From Gnetum montanum (lineage: Eukaryota; Streptophyta; Gnetopsida; Gnetales; Gnetaceae): a stretch of 20,032 nucleotides of DNA. Location: the NCBI GenBank assembly GCA_015680685.1, contig MNCI01020941.1, positions 1-20,032 of the forward strand. The letters run 5' to 3'. Both the position numbers and the translations under genes were made by a program. Positions 1 through 9,331 of this stretch are shown one piece after another. Position 1 is the first letter of the stretch. Each line of letters begins with the position of its first letter. A model generated the notes under the pieces. The model searched no databases. It had not been told where the DNA came from and worked only from the letters and a program-made list of their open reading frames with translations.

Positions 1-214
1 AGTTTATGCTGCCTCCACATTCAGTTGACAATGCAAATATCATATCTGACAAAGCGAACATTCATTCTTTAATCTTCTTTCAGCATTTTCTTCTAATGAT
101 AATAAACTCACGCTGATTATCAATATTATCTTTGAGGCTACGTTTTTGTTGTTGTTTTTTTAGAAATATAATAAGTTATAAAATTAACTTCATAGGATAG
201 CGAATACGTTAACT

Positions 215-475
215 TTATGGGAGGGTGAATATATTGCAAATGTAAATGTTTTGTAACGTGGTTAACCGCGTTGCTTTTCTTGCTCCTTCTGTGCGCGCTC
301 CCTCCCGCGATTTGTGTGCCACAGCTACCGAACTGCTCCGTCCGTTATTTCTCTGCCACCGCTCTGCATCGGATTGGCCCAAGGTCATGATTACCGCCGT
401 TGGTTTGTTGCTGACGTCACCCAAACCCTGCCGCTGCTTTGCTGCCACCTTCTCCACGTCTTCCACGTCCGCCAT
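215..475 (-). CDS. Candidate first coding exon, LGDVSN motif (minus strand)
   Basis: An 86-codon frame opens at an ATG in a strong plant start context (GCCATGGCG). Its first 27 codons (475 down to 395) look coding: third positions rich in G/C, mixed acidic and basic residues, and the stretch KQRQGLGDVSN. LGDxxN motifs occur near the N-terminus of plant mitotic cyclins and some other cell-cycle proteins. A possible splice donor, GCG|GTAATC, follows directly after codon 27 in phase 0, so the true exon may be only 395-475, with the rest of the gene left of the window. The residues after codon 27 look less coding. The same ATG is palindromic, so a plus-strand start at 474 is equally possible (protein not recognised). 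Family assignment is speculative; calling it an exon at all is moderate to weak. Confidence 0.3.
   Translation of the reverse strand: MADVEDVEKVAAKQRQGLGDVSNKPTAVIMTLGQSDAERWQRNNGRSSSVAVAHKSREGARTEGARKATRLTTLQNIYICNIFTLP
366..420. promoter_or_regulatory. Promoter-like motif cluster (CCAAT, GGCCCA, TGACGTCA)
   Basis: In about 50 bp there is an inverted CCAAT box overlapping a GGCCCA (site II, TGGGCC) element, then a perfect palindromic TGACGTCA bZIP/CRE-type site at 412-419. Such sets are common in plant housekeeping and cell-cycle promoters. If it is a promoter it would serve a plus-strand gene starting near the ATG at 474. If the minus-strand exon is real, the TGACGTCA lies inside its codons and may be chance. 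The sequence alone does not decide. Confidence 0.3.
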
Positions 476-682
476 GGCTGTGTGTCAACTATTCAATCCC
501 CACAAACGCGATTGCAATTGGAACAGCTTTTTCATGGAGCTCGGCATAGTTACTAACTTGCTCATATCAACGGTGCACTGACTTGAATCTGAGAACCTTC
601 AGCAATGGTGTCTTGCCCTTATTCATGGACAGCGTCCAAGTCCGGTGCATTCGTATTTTTGTTTTGCAGTTTTTGCTCATAA

Positions 683-913
683 CTGTCCGGAGATGTAAGC
701 AAAGGCGTAGGCGTAGCAATCGGCTGCGTTCTGGCCCTGCTTTATTCATTTTCTGTAGTCTTTGGCCAGGAAATTAAGCTTAATATGAAAATAGAACAAA
801 GAAACCCTCCGTGGCAAGTGTTTGACGAAATTGCAAATAGAATATGGAGTGATTTCTGGGGTTTTCTTGGTCAATTTCAGCATCAAGCATCACTGCGTTT
901 TTGTTACCATTGA
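683..913 (+). CDS. Open frame with one membrane segment; possible exon
   Basis: An open frame of 76 codons without an ATG at its left end runs to TGA at 911-913. It encodes a hydrophobic stretch (GVGVAIGCVLALLYSFSVVF, about residues 9-28), then a charged segment and an aromatic, amphipathic-looking stretch (PPWQVFDEIANRIWSDFWGF). This order of membrane helix plus soluble tail, with few low-complexity codons, looks more protein-like than the T-rich neighbourhood. The frame is closed upstream by TAA at 680-682, so it would need a splice acceptor between 683 and about 705; CATAAC (branch-like, 678-683) and GTAAG (699) are possible but weak. The first in-frame ATG is near 784. I do not recognise the family. 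It could be an exon, a pseudogene piece or chance. Confidence 0.25.
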   Translation: MSGDVSKGVGVAIGCVLALLYSFSVVFGQEIKLNMKIEQRNPPWQVFDEIANRIWSDFWGFLGQFQHQASLRFCYH

Positions 914-1489
914 TACTGCGTTTTTCCTTTTGTGTTTAACCCTGTTTCTGCAAGTATTCAGCAACTGTTTCTGTGCTTTGTTCAGTGCCGTTTTGGAGGC
1001 CCTCTCTGGTTTCTTGTCATTGCAGATTTTTGTTTTTATTTTCCTATATTTTTCGGTACAGCAATGGTCACAGAGAATGGGGATTCCAGTGGCAAAGTGC
1101 TGGGGGAACCTGTTTCTATCTTTCTACATGAATGTTTATTTCTGCAGAGTACATTGCTTGAAACTGTCCTGTGGGATAATGGATTGCTATACTACCCTGG
1201 TCTCTTACAATAATACAGAGCATCTCCTTCATTTTGAAGCATTTCACTTTTTCCTTTCAAAGAAAAACATTTTACGTACAGAGAAATATATTCTTAAATT
1301 TTACAAATAACTTCACCCTGCCCAGACTGCTGAACTTGCAATATTCATCTATAAACCTCAGTGAATTATAAAGTGATTCTGTATTTATCAACCAGGGCTA
1401 TGTAAGCTTTTCTCATATTTTTAAATATGAGAATGTCTTTTGTGCACTTATTCTCTTTCTCACTAGCTGAAAATTAAGCTACTTCTTCA
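914..1489. other. T-rich non-coding stretch
   Basis: Long T-rich runs with several splice-acceptor-like ends (for example TTTATTTCTGCAG ending near 1146) give it the look of intron sequence. Open frames here encode only runs of Phe, Leu and Cys, as expected from T-rich DNA. I see no recognisable protein or RNA gene. Confidence 0.4.
1410..1433. repeat. AT-rich hairpin, 11-bp arms
   Basis: Perfect inverted repeat: TCTCATATTT and AAATATGAGA separated by TT, extended by one more T/A pair. It lies just left of the oldest LTR remnant. No terminator-like or MITE-like context was seen. Confidence 0.4.
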
Positions 1490-1831
1490 CAAATTCTCAA
1501 CGAGTTTAAGTCTGCTTCATGAAATGGCCAAATGTGCCAACAGATACTTATTACCATAGGATAGAATATGTTTACGTTTCCTTTGTACTTGAAATTAGAA
1601 CTTAAAATCATTTTCATCATGTTCACACCTATGACACATAAAGTCAAACAATAACAATTCATTATGTATCTCACTAAGAGTAAAAACATACGATTTGCAC
1701 TGCACTAACTCTAAGTGAGAGGAAAACAATCATGAACTTAACCTCAACTTACTAGTATACTTACATTGTCCATTTGCAAATTATGATCTAGTCATGCATG
1801 AATACTTGTGACTAGTATGGTTGAGTGTTGG
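1490..1831 (+). mobile_element. Oldest LTR remnant, left part (layer 1)
   Basis: This stretch aligns with the U5 half of the outer element's 3' LTR (about 16890-17190). The best blocks are 1642-1730 (match to about 17010-17095) and 1780-1828, where GAATACTTGTGACTAG then TATGGTTGAGTGT parallels the LTR's GAACACTTGTGATTCA then TATGGTTGAGCGT. A further match (AGATAC..CCATAGG) lies at 1543-1560. The LTR breaks off about 20 bp before its end, and the missing end is on the far side of the outer element at 17213-17236. It is therefore an older, related LTR into which the outer element jumped. The left boundary is not sharp. Confidence 0.65.
1827..1831. repeat. Target-site duplication of outer element (left copy)
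   Basis: GTTGG directly precedes the TGATGAG start of the outer 5' LTR. The same five bases follow the outer 3' LTR at 17213-17217. Confidence 0.75.
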
Positions 1832-2145
1832 TGATGAGTTGAGATTTGATGGGCCTTGACATCAGATACTTGATGTTGTCTCATCTGGTTCTGGCCTATA
1901 AATACTGCACTTGGGCTCCTATATGAGATAGCATGTACAGCATGTAGAACATGGGAAATAGTTTTAATTTTTAGTTTCTTCTCTTTTAAAGTCTGTTACT
2001 CCTAGTGCATGCCCACAGTGTGATGTTTGTAATCATATGACACCTTTGTTCAAGTGTGACGTACCTAGACACGTTACATGATTAGCAATAAAGATTGAGA
2101 TTATTCCCATTATTGTAGCATCCACTTAGATTAATATTGTTGCTT
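1832..2145 (+). repeat. Outer 5' LTR, truncated
   Basis: It aligns with the start of the 3' LTR (16339 onward): TGATGAG start, promoter boxes at 1858 and 1872, TATAAATA at 1897-1904 and AATAAA at 2087-2092. Two differences stand out. The box array is 59 bp shorter than in the 3' LTR. All LTR sequence after about 2142 is lost to a deletion that runs into gag. Confidence 0.85.
1858..1904 (+). promoter_or_regulatory. Outer 5' LTR promoter: two 14-bp-phased boxes plus TATA
   Basis: GACATC (1858) and GATGTT (1872) lie 14 bp apart. TATAAATA starts 25 bp after the second box. This matches the last box pair of the 3' LTR (16424 and 16438), where the TATA also starts 25 bp downstream. Confidence 0.6.
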
Positions 2146-2159
2146 TGGACACGTTACTT

Positions 2160-3046
2160 GGACATGTGACCTATGCATATATGACCATTTGAAGGGCCAA
2201 TGCCCCATATTATTGCATCTATAGGAGTATTAGGCAAGTGCCTTAAATCTAAAGTTTGTGCAAAAGCACATGCTTGGGAGACTTCCTCTCCCAAAAGGTA
2301 ATTTTAGACAGTTCCACAACTAATCATACCATCCTAGTGGGACTTATTACCAGCCTCAACATCCTCAACCATAGTGGCAATAGCCACAGTCATGGGGAAG
2401 GCCACCACCAAATTAGCCATACCCACCAAACCCTCATAGATATCATGTTCAACACCCTATTTCTCCAACTAGTTCAACATCCTCCACTTCAAATTTCCAC
2501 TACCACTCTCCTGAGTACCGTCAATACATGACATCCCCTGAAGGATCACCACTACGTGCTTCTTACCATCCAACTTACCCTTGATATTTTCACAATCCAC
2601 CTCCTTATATGCCATCGCCAGTAATTTAGGAAGGTCCAGCCACACAATATCAACCAATGAGTCCCACTTGTGCTACAAATGTGCAAAGACACATTGACAT
2701 TAGTGAATTCCAACCGCAATGCCAGAAAAGTCCCTTCTAGAGGAAAGGTCGTAAGCTAAGCCAAACCATGCATGGACCCACCACATCATCGGAGCCAACA
2801 CAAGACCAACTTGGCACATCACCTTCTCTTTCTCAACCAATGTCCTCCAACCATACACAAGGGTCACCATCTATCTGTACTCCAATCCCACATCCAACCA
2901 GTGAATATACGAATGTGGGGAGACACATGAATCCATGCATACCATCTCATGCTCAAGGGTGCAATCATGGGTTGGTCATCCATAATGTTCACACACCTCA
3001 TATCCTAACCCACCATACATATAGCAATCAAGGTTGTGATCGATAA
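2160..3046 (+). pseudogene. Outer gag, C-terminal part (decayed)
   Basis: From about 2160 the sequence aligns with the inner gag from about 8590. In the frame ending with TAA at 3044-3046 it encodes a Pro/Tyr/Ser-rich tail. YPPNPHRYHVQHPISPTSS aligns with the inner YPPNPNVYHV-stop-HHVSPT, and HYHSPEYRQ aligns with YYHSPQYYQ. Near the end, NPCIPSHA aligns with NPCIPSYG. The frame is broken by stops at positions where the inner copy or the composition suggests Gln or Arg codons. The capsid part of gag is missing because of the internal deletion. Such tails are the variable C-terminal part of plant LTR-element gag proteins; no CCHC zinc knuckle was seen. Confidence 0.6.
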
Positions 3047-4210
3047 TTTTTCTACCCAACCACCACACCATCAATAGGCACCCAATGGCTAAGGCATGAA
3101 GGGTTCCCAATGTTTCATACATGCATGGATCCTATTAATAAGAGGTTCTTGCTCTAGTCATAATGGTAATCTTTTTCATCATCTAACCCAATAATAAATC
3201 TATAATCATTGTGTCTAGATGGAAGAGTGCAAAACTAAGGTGGAATGTAAAGGGTGTGACATCAAGGGGATTTTTCAATTCTCTTTGGCTACTTCTATAT
3301 GTTCTATCATGTTGATGAGGTTGTAACCATATCCTTGTAGATCTAACAAAAAATGGAATAAACTTCTACAAGTCCCATTGGAAAGACATGTATCCATGCC
3401 TAAAGGTTGATGACTTCTTAGAAGCACCAAAAAGAAAGAAAAGAAAAAAACAATAATTGTGCCATCATAACACTCCTCCCTTGGACAAAATTCCAAGTGA
3501 TGTTACTCCTTGAAACTTTGATAGTCTTATGGTTATGTGTCAATGGGATGAAACAATGCAATGTCACTGAAAGGTGGTTTGAACTTGGTTTGAATCTTGG
3601 AAAGAAGAACATATGGTTACTTAACCATTAATAACACACAAGGTTTCATTATGACCATGATACAACACCTCATGTCCCGATTTCTATGATCCCTTCTTTG
3701 TTCCATCTCATCTCGTTGTATGAATGTTCATAACTTGTGGTTTTGTGTAACATGGAATGATTATCTCAATTCGGTGGTTTTAACATGTGTGTGTTTTAGT
3801 TCACAAGTACGCATTGCATTCAACCCCTCTAGTACCTATGGACATTATAGGTATGGTTACACAAGGGCATCATAGGCTAGAGCTTTCTTTGGGGAGGATC
3901 CACTTGTGTAACTTTTGTAACTTGTACTTGTTTACTATGCACACACTATCTTTCACCTTCCAAAAATTCAAATTAATTCATCCTATTATTTTCTTTATCA
4001 AAAATTAATCTATCATACAATTATGCTTTCAATGCCCTTTTTCTTGCTCATTTTCATGCCTTTAACATTGATTACTTCACCTTATCCTACTTTTGGTGCC
4101 TCCACTTAATTTTCCACTTACCTAGCATGATAAACTTAACTTCAAATCTTCCAGTCACTCCTAGAGCTTCAATTTTCATGTCCTTTGGCCCCATAAAAAT
4201 TGAAATTTTT
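3047..4210 (+). other. Outer non-coding block in pol position
   Basis: There is no sustained frame and no pol motif. The block aligns with 9332-10850 of the inner element, including identical words: GTGTGACATCAAGGGGA (3254), ATCCTTGTAGATCTAA (3331) and a 20-bp perfect match starting GGGATGAAAC (3545). It occupies the place where reverse transcriptase and integrase would normally lie. Confidence 0.6.
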
Positions 4211-4217
4211 GGACCTC

Positions 4218-4260
4218 AACGTCATGTACCTAACGTCAAGTCTATAAAAAGTATATATAG
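4218..4260 (+). promoter_or_regulatory. Outer internal promoter: AACGTC boxes plus TATA
   Basis: Two AACGTC hexamers (4218 and 4232) are 14 bp apart, with spacer ATGTACCT, and are followed by TATAAAAA (4243) and TATATATAG. The spacer closely matches the outer LTR spacer GTGTACCT between AACATC and GACATC (16393-16412). Sequence downstream of the TATA (GGACCCCC, then GGGGAGTT) aligns with the inner element's internal promoter, so the position is homologous. It is inferred to drive a separate ORF2 transcript. Confidence 0.5.
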
Positions 4261-4505
4261 TGGACCCCCATGTAACGTAAACTTCATTTCTCTCATTTAC
4301 TACTAGGGGAGTTACATTTTTTTCCTATGACTTAGAGCTCTACACCTCCATCTTCAACTTGTGATATCTAGTTCTTTAACTCTCCAATTTCCATGTTGTT
4401 CAAATCTATTTGAACCAGAGTGTTCAACTTAGTCATGGAGGTGCTTGCATGCAAACTTTGTGTTGATTTGCTAAAATTTGCTATCACTTGAAAGGTATCA
4501 TAAGG

Positions 4506-4782
4506 GTAAGGATGTTAAAAAACCTTAGGAATTATAATGCAAAATCACTAATGATAATGCCATATGTCAAATTTTTGTAACCCACGGGCCCATAACCATT
4601 ATTTTAAGCCACAAGTAATGAAAAAGGAACTAGTTTCAATTGTTCATAGAAGAGATAGATACTTTTTGGGGGATTTTTCTTGAAAATTTTCTTGAAAATG
4701 AACTAAGGCTATGAGTAAGGTATAAATTGATTAATGATAATAAACATAACCTTGGTAACACTTGGTTTTTGCTTGATTGCAG
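4506..4782 (+). other. Outer 5'UTR intron candidate before ORF2
   Basis: The donor AAGG|GTAAGG (4506) and acceptor TTGCTTGATTGCAG (ending 4782) sit directly before ATG at 4783. Both ends align with equivalent sites in the inner element (11197 and 11423) although the intervening sequence is diverged. Confidence 0.45.
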
Positions 4783-6573
4783 ATGGACCCAATAAGAGGT
4801 GCTCAAGGTGAACCCTTGAGGAGAGCTACTAAATGTCCATGTGATGGCCATGGCCAGTAAGGAGAACATGAAGAACATTTTTAACAAGAGGCCCAGTCTT
4901 TTAGTATCCATCAAGAGGCCCCTACTATCAAGCAATCGGCCCAAGGGAAGGTGGAAGAAGTATCAGCTCCTAAATAGGGACAATGTCTCACATTGCCCCC
5001 CAACTGCCTTGATTTCACTTTGAAGAAATCCACATTGGCTTCAATCATTGTGGAAATGAACTTTGATCCATTTGTGGAATTTTCTCCAAAATTAGTGCAG
5101 ACACAACTCAAAGCATCCCCATTGTGGCCTATCTTGTCTGATGATGGTGAATGGTACCTGGGCGAAGTCCATTAATTTTGGCATAACAAATATGAGGGCA
5201 CCACTATTAATATTTGTGAGGTGATTGTCTCTTACGTAGTCAAGGACATTACTATAGCTCTCAACCTACCCAATGAAGGGGCCAATGTTGCTCACTTGTC
5301 CACCAAATCTGACCCCAAAACAAAAAAAGTATGGTTGAAATGGGCATACGGTAAAGAGGAAAAGTCATATCATAAAATAACTTTGGAAGAGAGAATCTAC
5401 TTTAAGATTGGGATGTACCACCTATTTCCTACCAAAGGGCTCAATCGAATCTCAACTTATGCAACTAGGAGAAGTGTCATTCTAATGAAAAAATTTGTAG
5501 TCAACCTTCCCCAATATTACTTCATAGAAATCCAACAGCAGTTCGAAGAAATGAAGTCGGGGAGACCAATACTTCCATTTCCCTATTTGATCAAAAAGTT
5601 ATGCAAGTGTGCTAGAATCTTGGAATATACCAGTGATATCTCTAGGAAGGCTTAGCATGCACCCTTCACAGAACTTCTCAAAACTATAGCATCAAGAAAA
5701 GATTCTGGTGAGGAGCAAGAAGCTAAAAAGGAGGTAGAACCAAGAGTAGAAATGCAAAAAGAGCCTAAGCAGCATCCACAAGCACAGGCTCTACCACTAC
5801 CGCCACAAGATTATAGACTATCAATGAGCCACCTATAGAGAATTGCTAAAAATGCTAGCTGGGGAAGTAGGAATGAGGCTAATCTCTTCTGAGTTATGGA
5901 CGACACCATATGGCCCACCATATCATCCGATCCAACAAGGGAAGAGATATCAATTTAGTCAGGAGGAGGTGAATCCAAATGGTCACGCAAGATCTCTCGA
6001 AATGCTACATCCTTTTAAGTCACCTTGGAAACTAGAGAAGGCACCACAATCGTGGTGCTACAACACAAGGATGCAGTGGATACAACAAAGGTGATCATTG
6101 CTCACATCAAGGAGTCGTTCAATGTTTCTGTTGTGCCTCTAACTAATCTAGCAGGAACTAGAGATGCACAAATGCTAGCCAAGACCTCAATGACTCCTAC
6201 AGTACATGAGGACATGCTTGATCATTTGTTGTAGATAGGTCAAGTGATGACCACTCTATTTGACATCCTTAGTGATGTCACTATAGCATAATTAGACCTC
6301 ATCACCACTAAAGGAAAGTTGATCATGATGGAGGTTAGGGAAAAACATGCAAAAGCTAAGGTACAAAGACTACAAGAAGAGCTAGCTACCTTGCACGTTG
6401 AATGATGGGATCTTGTCCATTTTGTCACATCAGACCAACTAGAACAATTTAGGATAGAAGAGCTTGCAAAGCTAGTAAAGGAGAGAGCAACTATAGAGCA
6501 GGAGAAAGAGATAATATTTTGGAATGCCTCTATAGTAGATGTGCAATCTTACATGTATAAAAAGGTACTAACT
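4783..6573 (+). pseudogene. Outer ORF2, 5' part: Transposase_32-like plus coiled coil
   Basis: It starts at the ATG just after the intron acceptor. The early frame is disturbed (TAA after about 25 codons, then a frame change near 5000). From about 5000 to 6573 one frame persists, interrupted only by stops such as TAA 5173 and TAG 5653. Residues around 5380-5640 (IYFKIGMYHLFPTKGL, then LPFPYLIKKLC) match the pattern of the 'putative plant transposon protein' family: a helix ending in a Pro motif, then FPxLIxxLC. A Gln/Pro-rich linker (5700-5830) and a Glu/Lys-rich coiled coil follow. The frame is cut at 6573 by the inner element and resumes at 15212. Role unknown. Most stops fit C-to-T or G-to-A decay of Gln, Arg or Trp codons. 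Confidence 0.65.
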
Positions 6574-6578
6574 ATCAT
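6574..6578. repeat. Target-site duplication of inner element (left copy, mutated)
   Basis: ATCAT stands before the TGATGAG start of the inner 5' LTR. The right copy is GTCGT (15207-15211). The two differ by two G/A transitions. Removing one 5-bp copy joins the outer ORF2 halves in frame and gives the same length as the uninterrupted inner ORF2 homologue, which supports this assignment. Confidence 0.6.
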
Positions 6579-7407
6579 TGATGAGTCACCATTTAGTGCA
6601 TCGCGATATCGCATACTCGATATCACAGCCTTGTCACGATATCATGTACATGATATCGTAGTCTGTCTCCTCATCTATAAATAAGAGGAGTCAATTGGGA
6701 GTAGGGAGTAAGTTAGTCAGTTTAGAGTTAAGTTTGATTTTAGTTCTTGTTTTTTCCTCTCAACCCTTTTCCTCCTAGTGTATGCCCGCAATGTGGTGAT
6801 TGTAATTGTACGGCATCCTTTATTCGAGTGTGACGTACTTGGACACGCACATGATTGGCAATAAAGATCAAGATTACTTCATCATTGTAGCATTCACTTA
6901 GCTTAATCATTTAATTAATTGTTATTTACTACTTTCTTAGTTAATATCTTCTCACCCTGAACTCCTGTTAAACGTGGAATGAGTATGACTTGATTATGAG
7001 CATTTAAGTGTGACTACTTGGTAACCTAGTAGCGTACCTAGGATCTGCGCTTGGTAATCCCAGTGGTAGTCATGCATGAAGTCCAAGATGTGTACGAATA
7101 ATCAAGGAACGGATGCTCATCGCATTTAGGCTAGCTAGATTCCTTCTCACCCTTTCTCCCTTAGCTTAGTTAATATTATCTTCTATTATCTTTATAAGTA
7201 GCATTAGGTTAGAAACACATCATACACCTCACTCTGGACTAAACCATATGTGACAAACCTAATACTAGTCTAGGTGGGAAGACAGTGAACTGTGACCTAA
7301 AGCTAACTGTCTAGATGCCACAACTAGTTCGTCTACGGAGTTCGACCAGATCATGTGTGAAACGCTCGCATTCATATGGTTGTGTAGGGGTACCTCGCCA
7401 CACATCA
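6579..7407 (+). repeat. Inner 5' LTR
   Basis: It starts TGATGAG and ends CACATCA, one base before the primer site. It holds four GATATC boxes (6605, 6619, 6638, 6652), TATAAATA at 6676-6683 and AATAAA at 6860-6865. It aligns end to end with 14376-15206. Confidence 0.9.
6605..6683 (+). promoter_or_regulatory. Inner 5' LTR promoter: GATATC array plus TATA
   Basis: There are four perfect GATATC hexamers with start spacings 14, 19 and 14 bp; the 8-bp spacers are GCATACTC and ATGTACAT. TATAAATA starts 24 bp after the last box. Each pair forms a near-palindromic 20-bp dyad centred on a GTAC-like core, as expected for a dimeric DNA-binding factor (inference). Confidence 0.65.
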
Positions 7408-7408
7408 T

Positions 7409-7426
7409 TGGTGTTGTTGCCAGGGA
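7409..7426 (+). other. Primer-binding site, tRNA-Asp-like
   Basis: TGGTGTTGTTGCCAGGGA lies one base after the LTR. The complement of the plant tRNA-Asp 3' end used by Athila-type elements is TGGCGCCGTTGCCGGGGA. The four mismatches are all C-to-T or G-to-A, consistent with deamination of methylated cytosines after insertion. Confidence 0.65.
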
Positions 7427-7554
7427 CGATGCTAGTTATCTAGATTAGTTATATCATACAAGGTCATTGTATAGGACTTAACGATATATCATTTACGAAA
7501 CAAAAATAATAATTATAAAAAGTCACATATAAAGTCACACACAATTTCACAATC

Positions 7555-9331
7555 ATGCCTCTCCTACAAGATGATAATAATGCCACACCTAATGAGGAAA
7601 TTCATTGGAGAACCAACGAATTATATGACAATGAAGATTGGAGTACGAAACCCAAGGTGGGGATTTCTTATGAACATAAATGAAAGCAACGCCATTCCAA
7701 TGCATGAAAACATAACTTACTTGATGACGATGAACCCCTACTGGCCACTACAAGCCTAACGCAAACACAAGAGGCTATTCGAATCTTCCATAGGCATCGT
7801 AAAGAGAGCCATCTACCAAGGCTCGATTTAAACAACTTCCCTAATTTTTCAAGAGGCTATGACTTAGATCCGCATCAACATTTACAAGCGTTCTATGATG
7901 CTTGCACATGGAACAACATTGATAATGGTTGGAAAAAACTCAAGCTCCTCCCTATGAAACTTGTTGGCCAAGCAAAAGTATGGTATAGATCGTTAAAACC
8001 AAATTCAATACGATGTTGGCCAACAATGGTAGAACTCTTTAATGAAAGATATCAAACCTATGCAAGAGTGTCAGCCTTGAGGAAACAAATCCAAGAGTGG
8101 AAACAANCAGGCCATGAGTTCTCTGAGGAAAGGCTAATGTACCATATCGTTGATGGGCTTCATGATGCAACAAGAGAAACCTTAGGGATGTATGCCCAAG
8201 GTCAACTATACGAACTACGAACCCATCAAGTCCAAGAGCCTATTAAACGGGTAGCAAAAGAAGAAGGAGAAATGGCTAGATGGGAGAGTGTTGAAAAACA
8301 TCAATGGGACCAAAATCTCAACTTAACAAAGGTCCATAATCATCAAAAGTAGAAATCAACTTATCACAAGGAGAAAGAACCATCTTTGCTGGTACAACAA
8401 CAATCATTAGAGGAAGTCGAGGCAAAGATCAATAAGATTTTGTAATGGACCTATAAAAAGTGTGGAGAATTTATTAATATCGTTGGAGATAGAGTTTTGA
8501 CAACCCAAGAAGCAGGAGAAAATATCATTAGACATTCAAAAAGAAGGAGTGAAGAAAATAAGAGCTCAATTGCCGATCATACATATGAATGCAACATTTG
8601 CCTATACAATCACCCTAAGGGTCAAGGCCCAATCCTATTACATTTATATCAACATTGGGGAAGCATGTTACACCCAGATTTCGTACAGAGATACTATGTT
8701 CAATCACAGTGACAACAATCCTAGTCGTGGGCGAAGCAACCCCTAAACTGGAGGCACTCTTCGTATCCTCCGAATCCAAATGTTTATCATGTTTAACATC
8801 ATGTTTCTCCAACTGGGCTGGCATACTCTATCTTGCCGTATTATCATTCTCCTCAATACTATCAGCCCATACCTTCAACACAACCATTGCCTTTCCTCTC
8901 CTCATTTTCAACATTCTCATCCTTTCCCTCCTTCTACAGTGCCACCAACTATTCCTAAAGTATCTGCACCACAGCAACAACCTTCAAACGTTACTTGTGC
9001 TGCTACTATTAACAACAGTAGTGAGATGCCTCCTCAACATCAAAAGCACCCCTTCTTTAAACATGACCATAAGAAGGGACAAAAAAATTCCAAAGCCACT
9101 GCATCTTCCAACTCAACACAAGCCCAACACTGTGATGCACCCTTATCTTTGAATCCAACACCTCATGTTACTTCATCAAGGCCACCAATTAGCACTCCAA
9201 CAATCATATGGCCCAATGAACATAGGCATGGAAGGCAACATCCCAATCCTTGCATACCATCTTACGGTCACAAACATCATAGTGGGTCAACTCTTTATCC
9301 AAGAACCACATCTTACAAATTACCCCACTAA
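7555..9331 (+). pseudogene. Inner gag (Retrotrans_gag-like), decayed
   Basis: It starts at ATG 7555, about 130 bp after the primer site. One frame runs from 7555 to about 8930 with stops at 7681, 7705, 8350 and later. The region around 7830-8300 reads like plant retrotransposon gag: LDLNNFPNFSRGYD, then GQAKVWYRSL, then WPTMVELFNERY, then a charged helical stretch. A Glu/Lys-rich linker follows, with a Cys pair (ECNIC) near 8590 but no full CCHC knuckle, then a Pro/Tyr-rich tail (YPPNPNVYHV, YYHSPQYYQ). A frame change near 8940 leads to a Pro/Gln/His-rich tail ending at TAA 9329-9331. One ambiguous base (N) lies at 8107. Gag would form the particle that packages element RNA. Confidence 0.7.

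Noticed and set aside
822-1310. 162-codon plus-strand open frame
   Set aside because: It is almost entirely Phe/Leu/Cys/Val encoded by T-rich DNA, with no domain pattern. It overlaps intron-like sequence and conflicts with the better-looking frame 683-913.
3047-4210. Possible degraded reverse transcriptase or integrase
   Set aside because: No YxDD, RNase H or zinc-binding integrase pattern could be read in any frame here or in 9332-10857. A profile search could still find traces.
4636-4944. 102-codon minus-strand open frame
   Set aside because: It lies antisense to the outer ORF2 start and intron. The plus-strand reading aligns with the inner element, so this is a shadow.
8107-8107. Ambiguous base N inside gag
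   Set aside because: An assembly ambiguity affecting one codon; it does not change the frame.
8560-8700. Zinc knuckle in gag
   Set aside because: Only one Cys pair (ECNIC) plus scattered His; the CX2CX4HX4C spacing is absent.
8655-9152. 165-codon plus-strand open frame in gag
   Set aside because: It is a shifted reading of the Pro/Tyr-rich gag tail. Alignment with the outer element supports the other frames.
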